Shown in pieces: positions 21,152 through 32,188 of a stretch of DNA of 64,000 nt. The stretch lies in the NCBI GenBank assembly GCA_933228895.1, contig OW121850.1, positions 29,893,773 to 29,957,772 on the forward strand. The letters run 5' to 3'. Position 1 is the stretch's first letter. Each line of letters starts with the position of its first letter. The notes below the pieces were generated by a model. The model saw nothing but the letters and a program-made list of their open reading frames with translations, searched no databases and was not told where the DNA came from. The position numbers and the translations under genes are program-made. The stretch comes from Platycnemis pennipes. Its lineage: Eukaryota > Arthropoda > Insecta > Odonata > Platycnemididae.

Positions 21152-23107
21152 ATGGAGGGGAAGGGTGAATATTTTTTCACGTATTATCCTGATATTTTTT
21201 TAATTAGATTAACCAAATATTTCCCTAAATCATTCATCACTCAATCTCGAAGGGAACATTAAGTCATTTAACTGAGCCTTTATTTTGCCCCTATCTTTTA
21301 ATTCAGGTCCTAAAAGTCGAGCTAGCCGCATTACCACCCAGCAAGTAGAATTCATGGTTAACTACATGTTGGCCCATAGGGAGTTTGCCACTGGGCAGCT
21401 ATTAGGGCCAATGGGTAGACAGAACAACAATGCAATGTGGGAAAGACTGGCAGACCAATTAAATGAACTGCCAGGGCCCACAAAAAATTTAACGGAGTGG
21501 AAGAAGGTAATTTATATATAAGACTAAAAGAAATAAATGACCCTATCCAAAAGGATTTGTTGTAAATTAATTACAGATGTAAAAATATTGTTTTTGTAAC
21601 ATCATGAATAAATACCTTCCTATTGCAGTGCTGGTCAGACCTCAGAGGCAATGCACGCAACAGAGCTGCCAAGGCCAAGGCAGCCCGTGCAACCACTGGC
21701 AATGTTTTGACACCTTCAGATCTCTCTCAATTAGATCTGAAGGTGATCAGCATTTTGGGGTCGGAGTCATCCCTGGGCTTCCCAATGGAAGAAATTGGCC
21801 TTGGGCGGAGACCTCTTGTGAGATTAGTTTTAGTTTAACTGATTTTGTCACACACACAACAGTTTTACTCTATAAACAACCTTCTGCATTTAGTTTTCCA
21901 CTTAAATGTAGTTCAATTTTAATTGTATCACTATTGATTCCAGGACATTCACAACAATGCCCAGCTACTTGGTGGAGATGTTGAAATTCAACAGCAGGTT
22001 GAATAAATGAAAAAAATACAATTATATCTGTAGTAATGGAATGAGAGCAGTTACATTGAAACTATCAATTGTATCTATGATCTTATTTTTTTCAGGTAGG
22101 AGTGTTTTGTTCACATGCTCCCTCTACACCAGTTCCTCAAGCTACCCTTCCACTTCCTCAATCAACCCTGCCACTCACTCCTACCTTGGTATCCACAACA
22201 TCATCCTTTCCTTCTTCGATTCCCTATGCCACATCTCAACCCACCACATATTTCCCAACCCCTTCAACTGAAGCAGCACCACAACCCTCCTTCCATGTTA
22301 CCATACCTCTAGTAACCCCAACAGTGCCCCAGTCTTCTTCATGCCATCACCCCTCTTCTTTCCTCATATGTGGAGCGTAACACTCCTACTGCCATCCCCA
22401 GTACCAGTAATGAAAGGTCAAGGGACCCTTCCAAAGGTTCAACCCCAACATCAAGTATGTAGAATTTGAGACTAAGCTGAGTCTCTTTCTGAGAGAACTG
22501 GGGCAAGAGCTGAGAATAAGTGAATCGCATTCACTTTCTCATAGCCAATTACATATATTGCATTAATGTTATGCTGCAAATTCTGAGGTACAGATAATTC
22601 TCCATCTCTTTATATCATCCATAGGTGCCACTGCAGCCATCTCTAGTGCAGTTGAGGCCATGAAGGAAAGTAAGGAATTCCAGGAGACCATGCTGAAAGT
22701 AATGATAATTATGAAAATATTTCAATTTCAGTTACATTATCTGCATATTTATTGAGGATACTAATTATTCACTCATTTTATTTCCTAAAAATGAATTCCT
22801 AATGAGACTTTTAATTGCCAAAACGTATTTAGTCATTATTTTTGCACAAATACAAATGGAGGATGTCAAATATGTTATGCACATTTTCTTAAGATTTTAT
22901 ATTTTACTTCACCCTTTTTAACAAAGAATGACACTTCAAATGCTATTAAGGCATTTCAAAGTTGCCATGAATGACATTCTGCTATGGCCTTTACTTCATT
23001 TGCAGGAAATTTTAAAATCAGTTAACAGGGTTGCCGATGAATTGAATGGTGTGAATGGCAATCTGGCCAAACTTGTGGCTGCTGCCGAAAAGATGGCAAA
23101 TAAATGA
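21152..23107 (+). CDS. Harbinger Myb/SANT-like DNA-binding protein (seven exons)
   Basis: In Harbinger elements a Myb-like protein binds the termini and helps the transposase reach DNA in the nucleus. Exons read here: 21152-21164, 21307-21506, 21629-21817, 21944-21997, 22096-22454, 22625-22698, 23006-23107, all with GT...AG introns. The first exons join in phase to give MEGKGPKSRASRITTQQVEF, then a domain with MWERLADQLNELPG, LTEWKK and CWSDLRGNARNRAAKAKAAR, matching the Myb/SANT-like family Myb_DNA-bind_5 (tryptophans spaced as in three-helix Myb folds). Exon 5 is a Pro/Ser/Thr-rich linker. The last exons form a helix (ISSAVEAMKESKEFQETMLK, EILKSVNRVADELN). Phase is kept throughout, except that exon 5 appears to contain a one-base frameshift near 22340-22380; otherwise the gene is intact. 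It converges on the transposase gene, 50 bp away. Confidence 0.8.
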
Positions 23108-23157
23108 TATCATCAAAATTTGTGTCGCTTATTTCTTTTAAACAGTATACCTACCAA

Positions 23158-26100
23158 CTATTGATACGTTCTCACTAAGGTATTCCTTATTCTCACTGCT
23201 TCCGCATGCCTCTCCACTGGTTGAAGTGGGGCAAACATCATGTCCTCTGCTCGTAGAGCATCTGGTCCTGGGACCAATGCTGCCTCAGCTTCATCATCAA
23301 TATCAATCTCTGCATCAGCAGGATTATTGGACAACCTTATATTGTGCAAGGTTGCACAAGCTACCACAATGGCTGCTGCAGGTAATGGCTGATAATGCAA
23401 AGTGCGATGTTGCATTAGGCACCGAAAACAATTTTTCATCATGCCAAATTCTCTTTGTACACAACTCCTGGTCTGGCTATGTGCAAACGTGTAGCGGAAC
23501 TCCGGACTTCCTTCCACTGCATTTGTAACGGGAGTCATGAGCCATGGCTCCAAAGGATACCCAGAATCCCCTTGGAAAAGGTAAAATGATAACACAGAGT
23601 TAATGCATGCATTTTCTGCAATTAAATAGTATAACAAGCATAATTTTTTCAGGTTATTATATGTAAATGGTACCTACCTAATATCCATGAAGTATGGTCT
23701 CCAAGATTCCACATTCTTCTCATCTCCTCATGCACTCCTGAATATCTCCAAATAAAGGAGTCATGGACAGACCCAGGATATCTAGCGATTATGTTCATGA
23801 ACCGTAGGTCATGAGAGGCAATCTAAAATAACATAGTGTAATAAAATCAACCGATTCAGGCGAGATGTAGTGGAAGTTGGACATATTGGAAAAAAAAATA
23901 GGTGCACTTTTCCACAACTAGCTTTAGTTGTGGAAAAGTGCACCTATATTTTATTCTAATAGTGCAATAAGTGATCAATAATGAATTTTTGGGCAAAAAT
24001 TCAATAGGTCTACACTCACCGCTTGCACATTTAAGGAGTGATACCCTTTGTGATTTACGTGGGCTGCCTCATTCACTTTTGGCCGGATAATGGCTACGTG
24101 GGTGCAATCTATGCAGCCAATCACTCCCTTCAAGCCCCGTAATTGACGAAATCTGGAATAATTTCATGTTAAGGGCCATAAACTTGCTCAGCTAAATATA
24201 CCCTCACTAATGTGACTAAATCTTACCTCTGCTTTAAAATTCTCTTCTCTTCCATAGTGGTGGGGAATTTAATCCACTGATGGGAGAGAATCTCATACAT
24301 TGCCTCTGCAACAGCCTGAATACATCTGCTGACAGAGGGCTGAGACATCGAAATCAATTGATCTTGACCGACACACCTTTGATAAGACCCCACAGCGAAG
24401 AATCTTAAGGCAGCAAATACCTCGAGTAATTTTAACAAATAATGAACTGATAACTAAAGAATTGTGCAATGCCAAGAAATTTACTACTAAAATATAGGAA
24501 TTAGTTGAACATGAAGGAAAGGTACCAAAATATATATTTCTCAGTGTTTCCATCAAAGAACAGATGGTGTAAACACGAAATTGCATCAATGTAATTCAAT
24601 GATGATTCACCAGATAAATTCAATATGACCATATTAAATGACAAATTTAAAAAAATTTAAAACCTGGGATTCAACTGATAGCCCATGTGAACGTTGTCGC
24701 TGTAAATGTCCTCGAAGGGAATCACATAGGTAGGCAACATTTTCCTTTGACACCCTGAATAGTTTAATAAATTGCCTTTGAGGGATTGAAAATGGATCCG
24801 CCGCACAGTGGGACCGATTGGAAAAAACCTGGCCAAAATTAATTACTCTGTCGTTCTCGAGTTTAACTGCGTTTTCTTGGGCGTTCTTAGTGTAACTTGA
24901 GCTGCTAAACTTTATTTCGTCATTATTTTTGCGTTATCTCTTATGTATGTTGTGTTAACAAGGAAATATAATAACTTAAAACCTGTAAAAAAAGCATTAG
25001 GTTAGAGGTACTCAGGTGGGGACTACCGATGGTCAAGCCTGCTAACGAGGGTCCTTGCTCGACTCCGAGCCTAATCCGACCCTTCGCGAGCGACCCGAGA
25101 CCCTCACCGAGGCCCATATCTCCACGGGTGGTCATAAGGCTGAGCTCGTCCGATTGCAGTTAAATTTTAACTTTACAAACTATGATTGTTATAAACAATG
25201 AGTTAGTTTTTTCGTGCTCTCCATTTCAAATAGATCACATTCCTTTTTTGATCGATCCTCTACGATAAAAAATAAGATTTTTTGTAAAATAAACGGAAAT
25301 CATAGTTCGGACTTGGCAACACTGTACGGGAACACGTGGTTTCCAAGAAAAAGGGGAGCGAGGGTAGGTGTGAGGAATAGAGAATGAAGGGAATGAGAAG
25401 CGTACTATGTGAGGAATCTAACGTAAGGTACTTGTACTAGGCAAGTAATCTAAGTAACAAAGTATCTTACTGCAACATTAAAAAAAGCAGATCGTCATGT
25501 GTTCAAGAGTCTACTGATAAATTCTGTTCCCGAAGTCCAAAAATCAGCCATAATGTGAGACATGGAGGAAGCCAGGGAAGCTATATGCACATAATACCCT
25601 GTAAACCACCATAGAGGTGTGTGGCAGGGGGTGAAATCACACCAAACACGCATTACATATCATGCATGAAAAGTATTGGCAATTATATTGTGCACCCACC
25701 CTAGCACCACACACCCTTATGGTGGCTTGCAGGGTATTATGTAGATGTAGATGTATATTCTAGTGTATACATCACAATTTAAAAAAGGTTAAAAAATAGC
25801 AAAGCAAGCATATAAAAACATGCTGTTAGTATGGTTAACTTTAAGTCTTTATAACAATATGCAAACTCCTTTTCTATCCATATTTATACTATTAGATATG
25901 TCATAAATGGTAAGTTAAATGTCGCAAAATATTTTTAACGTCAACACTCAAAATATTGTCTGCGAGTTTAGTTAAGAGAATAAGTCCGAATTTCAACCCT
26001 CTATCTGATAATGATTCCCATTTATTTAATCTATTTTTTTTATCTATTTCGCAAGGATACCATATACTGGCGGTCTATTCCTAATAAGGTCTAACAAGCT

Positions 26101-29100
26101 CAACATTTCGTTCTTGATCCTCAAATTTACTCTGTGCTCTTTTGGTGAATCCCAGGTTACGATTACCTTGACCCATTATTTCACGTTTGTGTATAAAGAT
26201 CATATGATAGTCTTATTCCAATATATTTAATGGATTTAAACACTGCTGCTTATACTGCTGACATTTAACGTGTATGCTCTACGTACCTGCATTATTTACA
26301 TTTTACGGCATACAACAGTACTAATCAATTTTCAATTGACCGATTGGTTTCGAAGTTAGCAGAGGTTTGCGTTGTTTACAACAAATCCATCAATTTTAGT
26401 GGTATAAACAATTTGTGTTTTGCAAATTGTTACTAATAGATCTGGCTTCCTTATATCAAAATCGCAAGTTCTTGGAACAAAAACTACGAGAATAACAAGC
26501 ACTCAAAGTTGGGAAACTTGATTTTACGCGCAAAAAACGGATACTTTTTTGAGAAAAAATTAAGTACAGGAAATACTATAAAGCCGAAGATTTTTTGAAG
26601 TAAATGATCCAACGTAGAAATAAATTCTCTCTCGTATGCTTTTTGTTGCATTGAAATTGATTGCTTCGTTTAGACGATACAGCGCCTCAAACTCGGGTGT
26701 CTTGCTTTTTTTTTACATACAGTAGGTATTTATTATATTACGCTCGCTGTTACGGGACATGATAGCATTTTTCTGCCTTCCCAGTTCTAGTAGTGAAACA
26801 ACATCAGTATTTGGGGGCCTATACAATGCGCAGAAAGATATTGATTTTGATGTAGTGCATGTTAATGAACACCGAACATATTCCAAGAGCTTGTCGGGAA
26901 ATATTACTGCTTTGCTAATAATGAGTTCTTGACTGCAATGAAAACACCACCACCTTTCCGGTTTTTTCTGTATTTTACATATATTTTAAAAGAGTTTGGA
27001 GACATTTCTGAGTCATAAATATCCTCCGTCAGTCTAACCAGTCTAAAAAATTTATCCGTACGACAATGCATGTCTTTACTCTTGTTAATGTGATGAAACC
27101 TCTCAAATGCTCAGGGTTTCATCTACATCTACATAATACCCTGAAAGCCACTGTAAAGGTGTGTGGCAGGGGATGAATTGTCACCAAACATGCAATACCT
27201 ATCATGCATTTAAAAGGATTAGGTACTGTCAATAAATAAGGAAAACTGCACTATTTAAAAAGATAAACATAGCAAACTAAGCATGCAAAAACGTGCTGTT
27301 AGTTGGGTTACCTTCAAGTCCTTATACCAACATGCAACTACCTATGCTATGCATTGATTCACTCGTATTGGACCAATTTACCGCTATTCATATCTCTAAT
27401 TGTACGAGGAAAAAATGAAATTTTAAATCTGTCAGTTCGGCAATCAACATCTCTAATTTTGTAGTTATGGTCACCGCTTTTAAAAATTGGGGTCACGTTT
27501 GCTATCTTCCAGTCTTTGGGAACCGCGTGTTCTTCGAGGGATTTTTTAAATATTACTTTAAGATACGGAGCCATTTCGAGAGCTAATTCTTTATACGCAC
27601 GAGCTGGAATTTCATCAGGACCTGAGGACTTATTCGCGCTAATGTTTTTTTTTTAGCAAGGATACGATTCAGCTTCAAGATCGATCGATCGGGGGCATTA
27701 TTTGCTGAAATCGGTCTGGTATGGTTTCCTGCAAACTGCGTTTAGATTGATTAAAAACGCTGTGAAAAAAATAATTCAACAAATTAGTTTTATCTAAATT
27801 GGAAGTTGCTATTTCGCCCCTATCATTTTTCAAGGAATTAGCCGTTGACTTTTAGTTCCTTTTACTTCCTTAACATATGACCAAAATGCTTTCGGATTTC
27901 GCTTGTTCTCCCGAGTACTTTTTTCTTGAATTCACTAAACGCTTTTCTAAGGGCTGTTTATGCAGCTGCTTTACACATTTTAAAATGTTCAATAGTATTT
28001 TTTAGATCGCTATTAGCCACATTTTTCTTCATTTTTCTTAGTTTCGCGTGGCTAACTCGTCGGTGTTTTAAACATTTTCTAACCTGCGCGTTGTACCACC
28101 TTGGTTACCTATTCTCACTCTTACACTAATGAGGTATATATCTGTAAAAAGTGACAAGGGACCGCGTAATTTGGAGGAACTGTTTCCATGTATTGTTTGT
28201 ATCACTATTTTTGCTGATGCTCTCGAATTTTTTAAAAGAACTCTTTAAGTCACGCCTAAATCCGTTAAAATCTGCTTTACTAAAAAGGTAAATCTTTCTT
28301 TTCAATTAAAAATTTTTTTCAGCATTGATGGAAAATTTAGCGTGTACTACCTTGTGGTCACTTATTTTATCGACATTTTCAACTTTAATAACTTGTAAAG
28401 GATAATTGTGGCAAGTAAATCGAGAACATTCTCCCGCCTATTAAGCAAGGTGACAATCTGATGTAGTGCGTACGATGCGAACAGGTTAAGCAAAAATAAT
28501 CTGTAATTCGTTGCCATGGGAAATAATGGACCTGATCTGTTTTTCGAGTTCAAATATTGAGTGAACATCGGAATGGGGTGGTCTATAGAAGGCACAAACG
28601 TATAACACTTTCGATTTAGCCACCATTGGCCACCACACCATACACCTTCTTTTATATTATCTGGAATCACTTCTATTTTGCTGACTATTGTGTTCTTAAC
28701 TGCGATAAATGCTCCCCTTCCCGGCCGACCCTCTTGATCTCTCCTGTATACCCTGAAATTTACGGGAAAAATTTCACTATCAGCAATATCGCTAGTTAAA
28801 AAACTCTCCGTTCCTATATTGATGGCAGAATTAGTACTCTCTGTAAGGTGCCAGAATTCGGATATCTAGCTTATTAAACTACGACAGTTAACTACCACTA
28901 CTGGAAATTCCTATATTTTAATATGGCTGCTTATTGTATTTGTGGGGTTACCGTTTTCTAAATTATTGGGAAAGTTACGGTTTGGAAACGCATGGGTGGT
29001 ATATTGATTTATATGTTTTTCTTTTTTCTCTGCTTTCTTCCGTCCCGCTAAACCTCTACTGTGTTGCCTGATTAACTCGTTATTCCTTGCTTTCCTGGTG

Positions 29101-32100
29101 AATAGTAAGTTATGTAATGGCCCACTATTTAACCTACTCATTGCCCTACTCTCTATTCTAAAAAAGACCTACTGTGATCGACTATCCTATCTCCTATATG
29201 GGATCCTTACACACCCTTGTGGTGGCTTGCAGGGTATTATGTAGATGTAGATGTAGGCTTAAATAACTGGGAATCATTATCAGATCGAGGGTTGGAATTT
29301 GGACTTATTCTCTTAACTAAACTCCAAGACAATATTTGAACCGATGACTTTAAAAATATTTAGTGACTTTCGACCATATTTATATCGGTGCTTTCGACTT
29401 ACCATATAGGACATATCCAATAGTATAAATACGAATAGCATATGAGTTTGCATCCACTTCATGCATGATATGTAATGCATGTTTGGTGTGCATTCACCCC
29501 TAGCCACACACCTCTATGTTGGCTTACAGGGTATTATGTGCATATAGCTTCCCTGGCTTCCTCCATGTCTCACACTATGGCTGATTTTTGGACTTCGGGA
29601 ACCGAATTTATCAGTAGACTCTTGAACACATGACGATCTGCTTTTTTTAATGATGTAGTAAGATACTTTGTTACTTAGATTACTTGCCTAGTACAAGTAT
29701 CTTACGTTAGATTCCTCACATAGTACGCTTCTCATTCCCTTCATTCTCTTCTCCATTACACCCGTAAGATTCCTCACACCTACCCTCGCTCCCCTCTTTC
29801 TTGGAAACCACGTGTTCCCGTACAGTGTTGCCAAGTCCGAACTATGATTTCCGTTTATTTTACAAAAAAATCTTATTTTTTATCGTAGAGGATCGATCAA
29901 AAAAGGAATGTGATCTATTTGAAATGGAGAGCACGAAAAAACTAACTCATTGTTTATAACAATTATAGTTTATAAAGTTAAAATTTAACTGCAATCGGAC
30001 GAGCTCAGCCTTATGACCACCCGTGGAGATATGGGCCTCGGTGAGGGTCTCGGGTCGCTCGCGAAGGGTCGGATTAGGCTCGGAGTCGAGCAAGGACCCT
30101 CATTAGCAGGCTTGACCGTCGGTAGTCCCCACCTGAGTACCTCTAACCAAGCATTATTAGTTCAACAGTTCAAAATCCCGTAAGAGCATTTCTTTGAATA
30201 CATAGAGTGAATTATATGCGTAGCAACTAGAGTACTTCTACATAATACCCTGCAAGCCACCATAAAGGTGTGTGACAGGGGGTGAATTCTCACCAAACAT
30301 GCACTACATATCATGCATAAAAAAGGATCATTAATAATATAGTAGTCTAAACCTCACTATTAAAAAAAGATTAAATTAGCAAAGCAGAGAGTAGAATAAG
30401 ATTTTCCGTTTAAGAAGATACTATTAAAGATTTAATTTTTATATTCGACGCAAAATAATTCATTTTTAATTCATAGATTAATGCACGGAATGGGTAGAAT
30501 TGAAAACAACTGCGCCATCAAATCATATGACGATATCTTGTTACGTCAAATATTTCCATATTATATATTTTTAAAAATATTCCATAAATTTCCGGATAAT
30601 ATATTTTTTTAAATTATATATTTCTATCATATAATCGATGTTTACAATTAAAAAATTTGTTTAAAAAATTTTCTACGCTTATGTACATTGGCTAAAATCT
30701 CGGCACATCTAAGGTATCAGAAACTAGAAAAAAAGTAACTCGTGGTTAATAAAATATAATTAGTTATTAGTTAACATTTATTGTTAAAAAACTTTTTTTA
30801 AAACTATTCCTCAAGGCGGGTTATTTCAGGGAAAAGGCGAGTCTTTATCTAAAAAATTTCCGTGTTGCACAGCTTGGATCACTTTCAGTAGATGTTCTCT
30901 GGACACACTCGCAAAGACAACTGAATACAACACGCGAACAGAACCAGAAACTCCCCCAACGAAGTACAGGAAAGGGTTCCGTTAGTGAGTGCAAGCGGCA
31001 ACAAGGGAGCCCAAAAGGAGGCAAGAGAGTTGTAAAAGAGATCCGTGGAGAGTTACCAGAGGATTAGAGTAAGAAGAATGGACTGTAAAACCCAGAAGGT
31101 TGGGCAAGTAGACACATCTAGAAGAGCAGACGATTGCCCACTTGGCGCCTGCGGCCGCACGTGCACGACAACGCCCTCTTCTCTGCCCACCCCCACTCCT
31201 CTCCAGCCATGGCACGCCTTGTGCCTATGGGCGATCGTCAGGTCAAAAGAACACTTTGTAGGGAAGGCTGATCAGACAGAAATTTCGTCTCATTTCTCTC
31301 AAATTCATGTACACCGTATGGCCAAATGGTTAACGGGGACGAAAATATGTGACAACAGTATTCTCGAATTTTGGCTAATTCAGTAACCTGTTTCAATAGG
31401 TCTGGGTGATATACGCGTACAACATGTATATTACTTACTGAAGATGCTAAACTGAAATTCCTCTCCGTGAATATTTGGAAATTTCACCATTTCCCCACAT
31501 AGTGGCAAATGGCGGCCCCCGCAGCAGCGACGAAGCAACCGGGGCACTTTCGAAGAAATATAGATGGTAAAATTAAAACTGCAAAAATCTGCAAGAATTA
31601 TCATATAAAAACTGTTATTTATACTCCACTCTATCACGTAGTATAGATAACTCCGTGTCGGCAGATGTCGATGAAAACGATAATTGCCATTTAAAATTTA
31701 ATTTAACGTAAAAACAGCACTTACGAAATAAAAATCTAAACGCGTTTAAAAAAGGAAAAAACTAAACTACACTTAACTCATTTTGTACGTAAAAGTAGTG
31801 TTATTTTGTGTAAAATTTAAAAAATCCAAAATATTACATAGAAAATTTTCCATGAAGATAAGAACATTCATGTTTTTGACGCGAAAGTTACGGCAGCCAG
31901 AATCACACCGACATGCTATACTTTGACAGGTCCTAGACATTATCCTGACATCTTATGTGCTCCGTGTAGTATCCTATCTTGAAGAGAACATAATCAATAA
32001 TATTTATTATATATTTTTTGCCGCTTTACGCGAACTTCATTTTTCGACTTTTGGCCAGCTTTTGGAGATTTGGTCCCACTGTGCGCCGTATCCCTCAATA

Positions 32101-32188
32101 ACCTCATTTCGGCAGCCAAATCCCTACCCTCCTCTCTCACAGCCTCATCTGCAGCAGCAGCTATGAGTATCATCATGGCATCTTCCAT
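23158..32188 (-). CDS. PIF/Harbinger DDE transposase (five exons, first exon split by a nested transposon)
   Basis: HARBI1-like transposase that cuts and joins Harbinger ends. Exons on the - strand: first exon in two pieces, 32188-32089 and 24803-24664; then 24420-24227, 24152-24020, 23822-23678 and 23570-23158. The start is [20 protein letters not shown]. The first exon pieces join at [17 protein letters not shown] after discounting the 7280-bp insert plus one CGCCG duplicate. Summed exon length is 1125 bp, giving 374 residues with no stop, near the usual 350. Visible motifs: an N-terminal helix-turn-helix ([25 protein letters not shown]), then catalytic Asp in [13 protein letters not shown], second Asp in [26 protein letters not shown], and Glu in [15 protein letters not shown]. 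The insertion makes this copy non-expressible unless spliced out, but the frame has not otherwise decayed, so the insertion is probably young. Confidence 0.85.
23898..23947. repeat. Perfect 23-bp-arm hairpin in a transposase intron
   Basis: Arms 23898-23920 and 23925-23947 are perfectly complementary around a 4-base GCTT loop. It lies in the intron between transposase exons 3 and 4. It is too short for a typical pre-miRNA (stem 23 bp) and shows no obvious target duplication. Confidence 0.9.
25588..25757. repeat. Two L2-like 3' terminal blocks in opposite orientation (left arm)
   Basis: One block (25588-25680; TACCCTGTAAACCACC, GTGTGTGGCAGGGGGTGAA, ATCATGCATG) points to the - strand. The second (about 25700-25757), ending GCAGGGTATTATGTAGATG, points to the + strand. 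The first is mirrored in the right arm at about 29460-29543, so it was part of the inverted repeat before the arms formed. Confidence 0.7.
27117..28960 (-). pseudogene. L2/CR1-like non-LTR retrotransposon with internal RT deletion
   Basis: Read on the - strand from about 28960: endonuclease start [29 protein letters not shown] and VWCGGQWW; then a linker; then RT entry [20 protein letters not shown] at about 27500. The sequence then jumps straight to the C-terminal motif [10 protein letters not shown] and a 3' end with GGGTATTATGTAGATGTAG (27117). The RT palm, including the catalytic Asp pair, is missing, and stops and shifts interrupt the endonuclease. The 3' terminal block equals that at 1575. 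It lies in the loop of the inverted-repeat element. Confidence 0.75.
29208..29257 (+). repeat. L2-like 3' terminal block, solo
   Basis: ACACACCCTTGTGGTGGCTT and GCAGGGTATTATGTAGATG hexamers in + orientation, at the inner edge of the right inverted-repeat arm. Confidence 0.75.
30157..32083. other. Transib-like element interior, right part (non-coding)
   Basis: It starts with a solo L2-like 3' block in - orientation at 30237-30325 (CATAATACCCTGCAAGCCACC region). After that comes AT-rich DNA and a GC-richer patch at 31130-31220, with no recognisable domain on either strand. No transposase was found. Confidence 0.45.

Larger units (their letters stand above)
25000..30148. mobile_element. Long-inverted-repeat (foldback/MULE-like) DNA element, 8-bp TSD
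   Basis: Arms 25000-about 26035 and about 29262-30148 are inverted copies. The outer roughly 450 bp are about 98% identical by eye, with more drift inward. Ends are GGTTAGAGGTACTCAGG and its complement. An 8-bp duplication, AAGCATTA, flanks it (24992-24999, 30149-30156). Eight-base duplications fit hAT, MULE or P superfamilies; the very long arms favour a MULE/foldback type, but the tips match no family I can name. No transposase is present. The left arm carries an extra segment of about 170 bp near 25680-25850. Confidence 0.8.
24804..32083. mobile_element. Transib-like DNA transposon with CACAGTG termini (non-autonomous)
   Basis: Both ends carry CACAGTGGGACC, and the ungapped 35-bp termini also share CTGGCCAAAA at positions 26-35. 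The 5-bp duplication CGCCG flanks it (24799-24803, 32084-32088). Established knowledge: Transib elements have CACWATG-like termini and 5-bp GC-rich, CGNCG-type duplications, and are relatives of RAG1. Its own sequence is 24804-24991 and 30157-32083, about 2.1 kb; the rest is a nested element. No RAG1/Transib-like transposase is seen, so it would have been moved in trans. It interrupts the Harbinger transposase first exon. Confidence 0.75.

Noticed and set aside
24804..24829. A true V(D)J recombination signal
   Set aside because: The heptamer is perfect but the spacer is 10 bp and the nonamer partial, and the right end has no nonamer. CGCCG duplication and paired termini show a transposon, not an immune locus.
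31045..31386. 113-residue + strand ORF in the Transib-like interior
   Set aside because: No similarity to a RAG1/Transib core, mixed low-complexity composition, and an opposing open frame on the other strand over the GC-rich patch.
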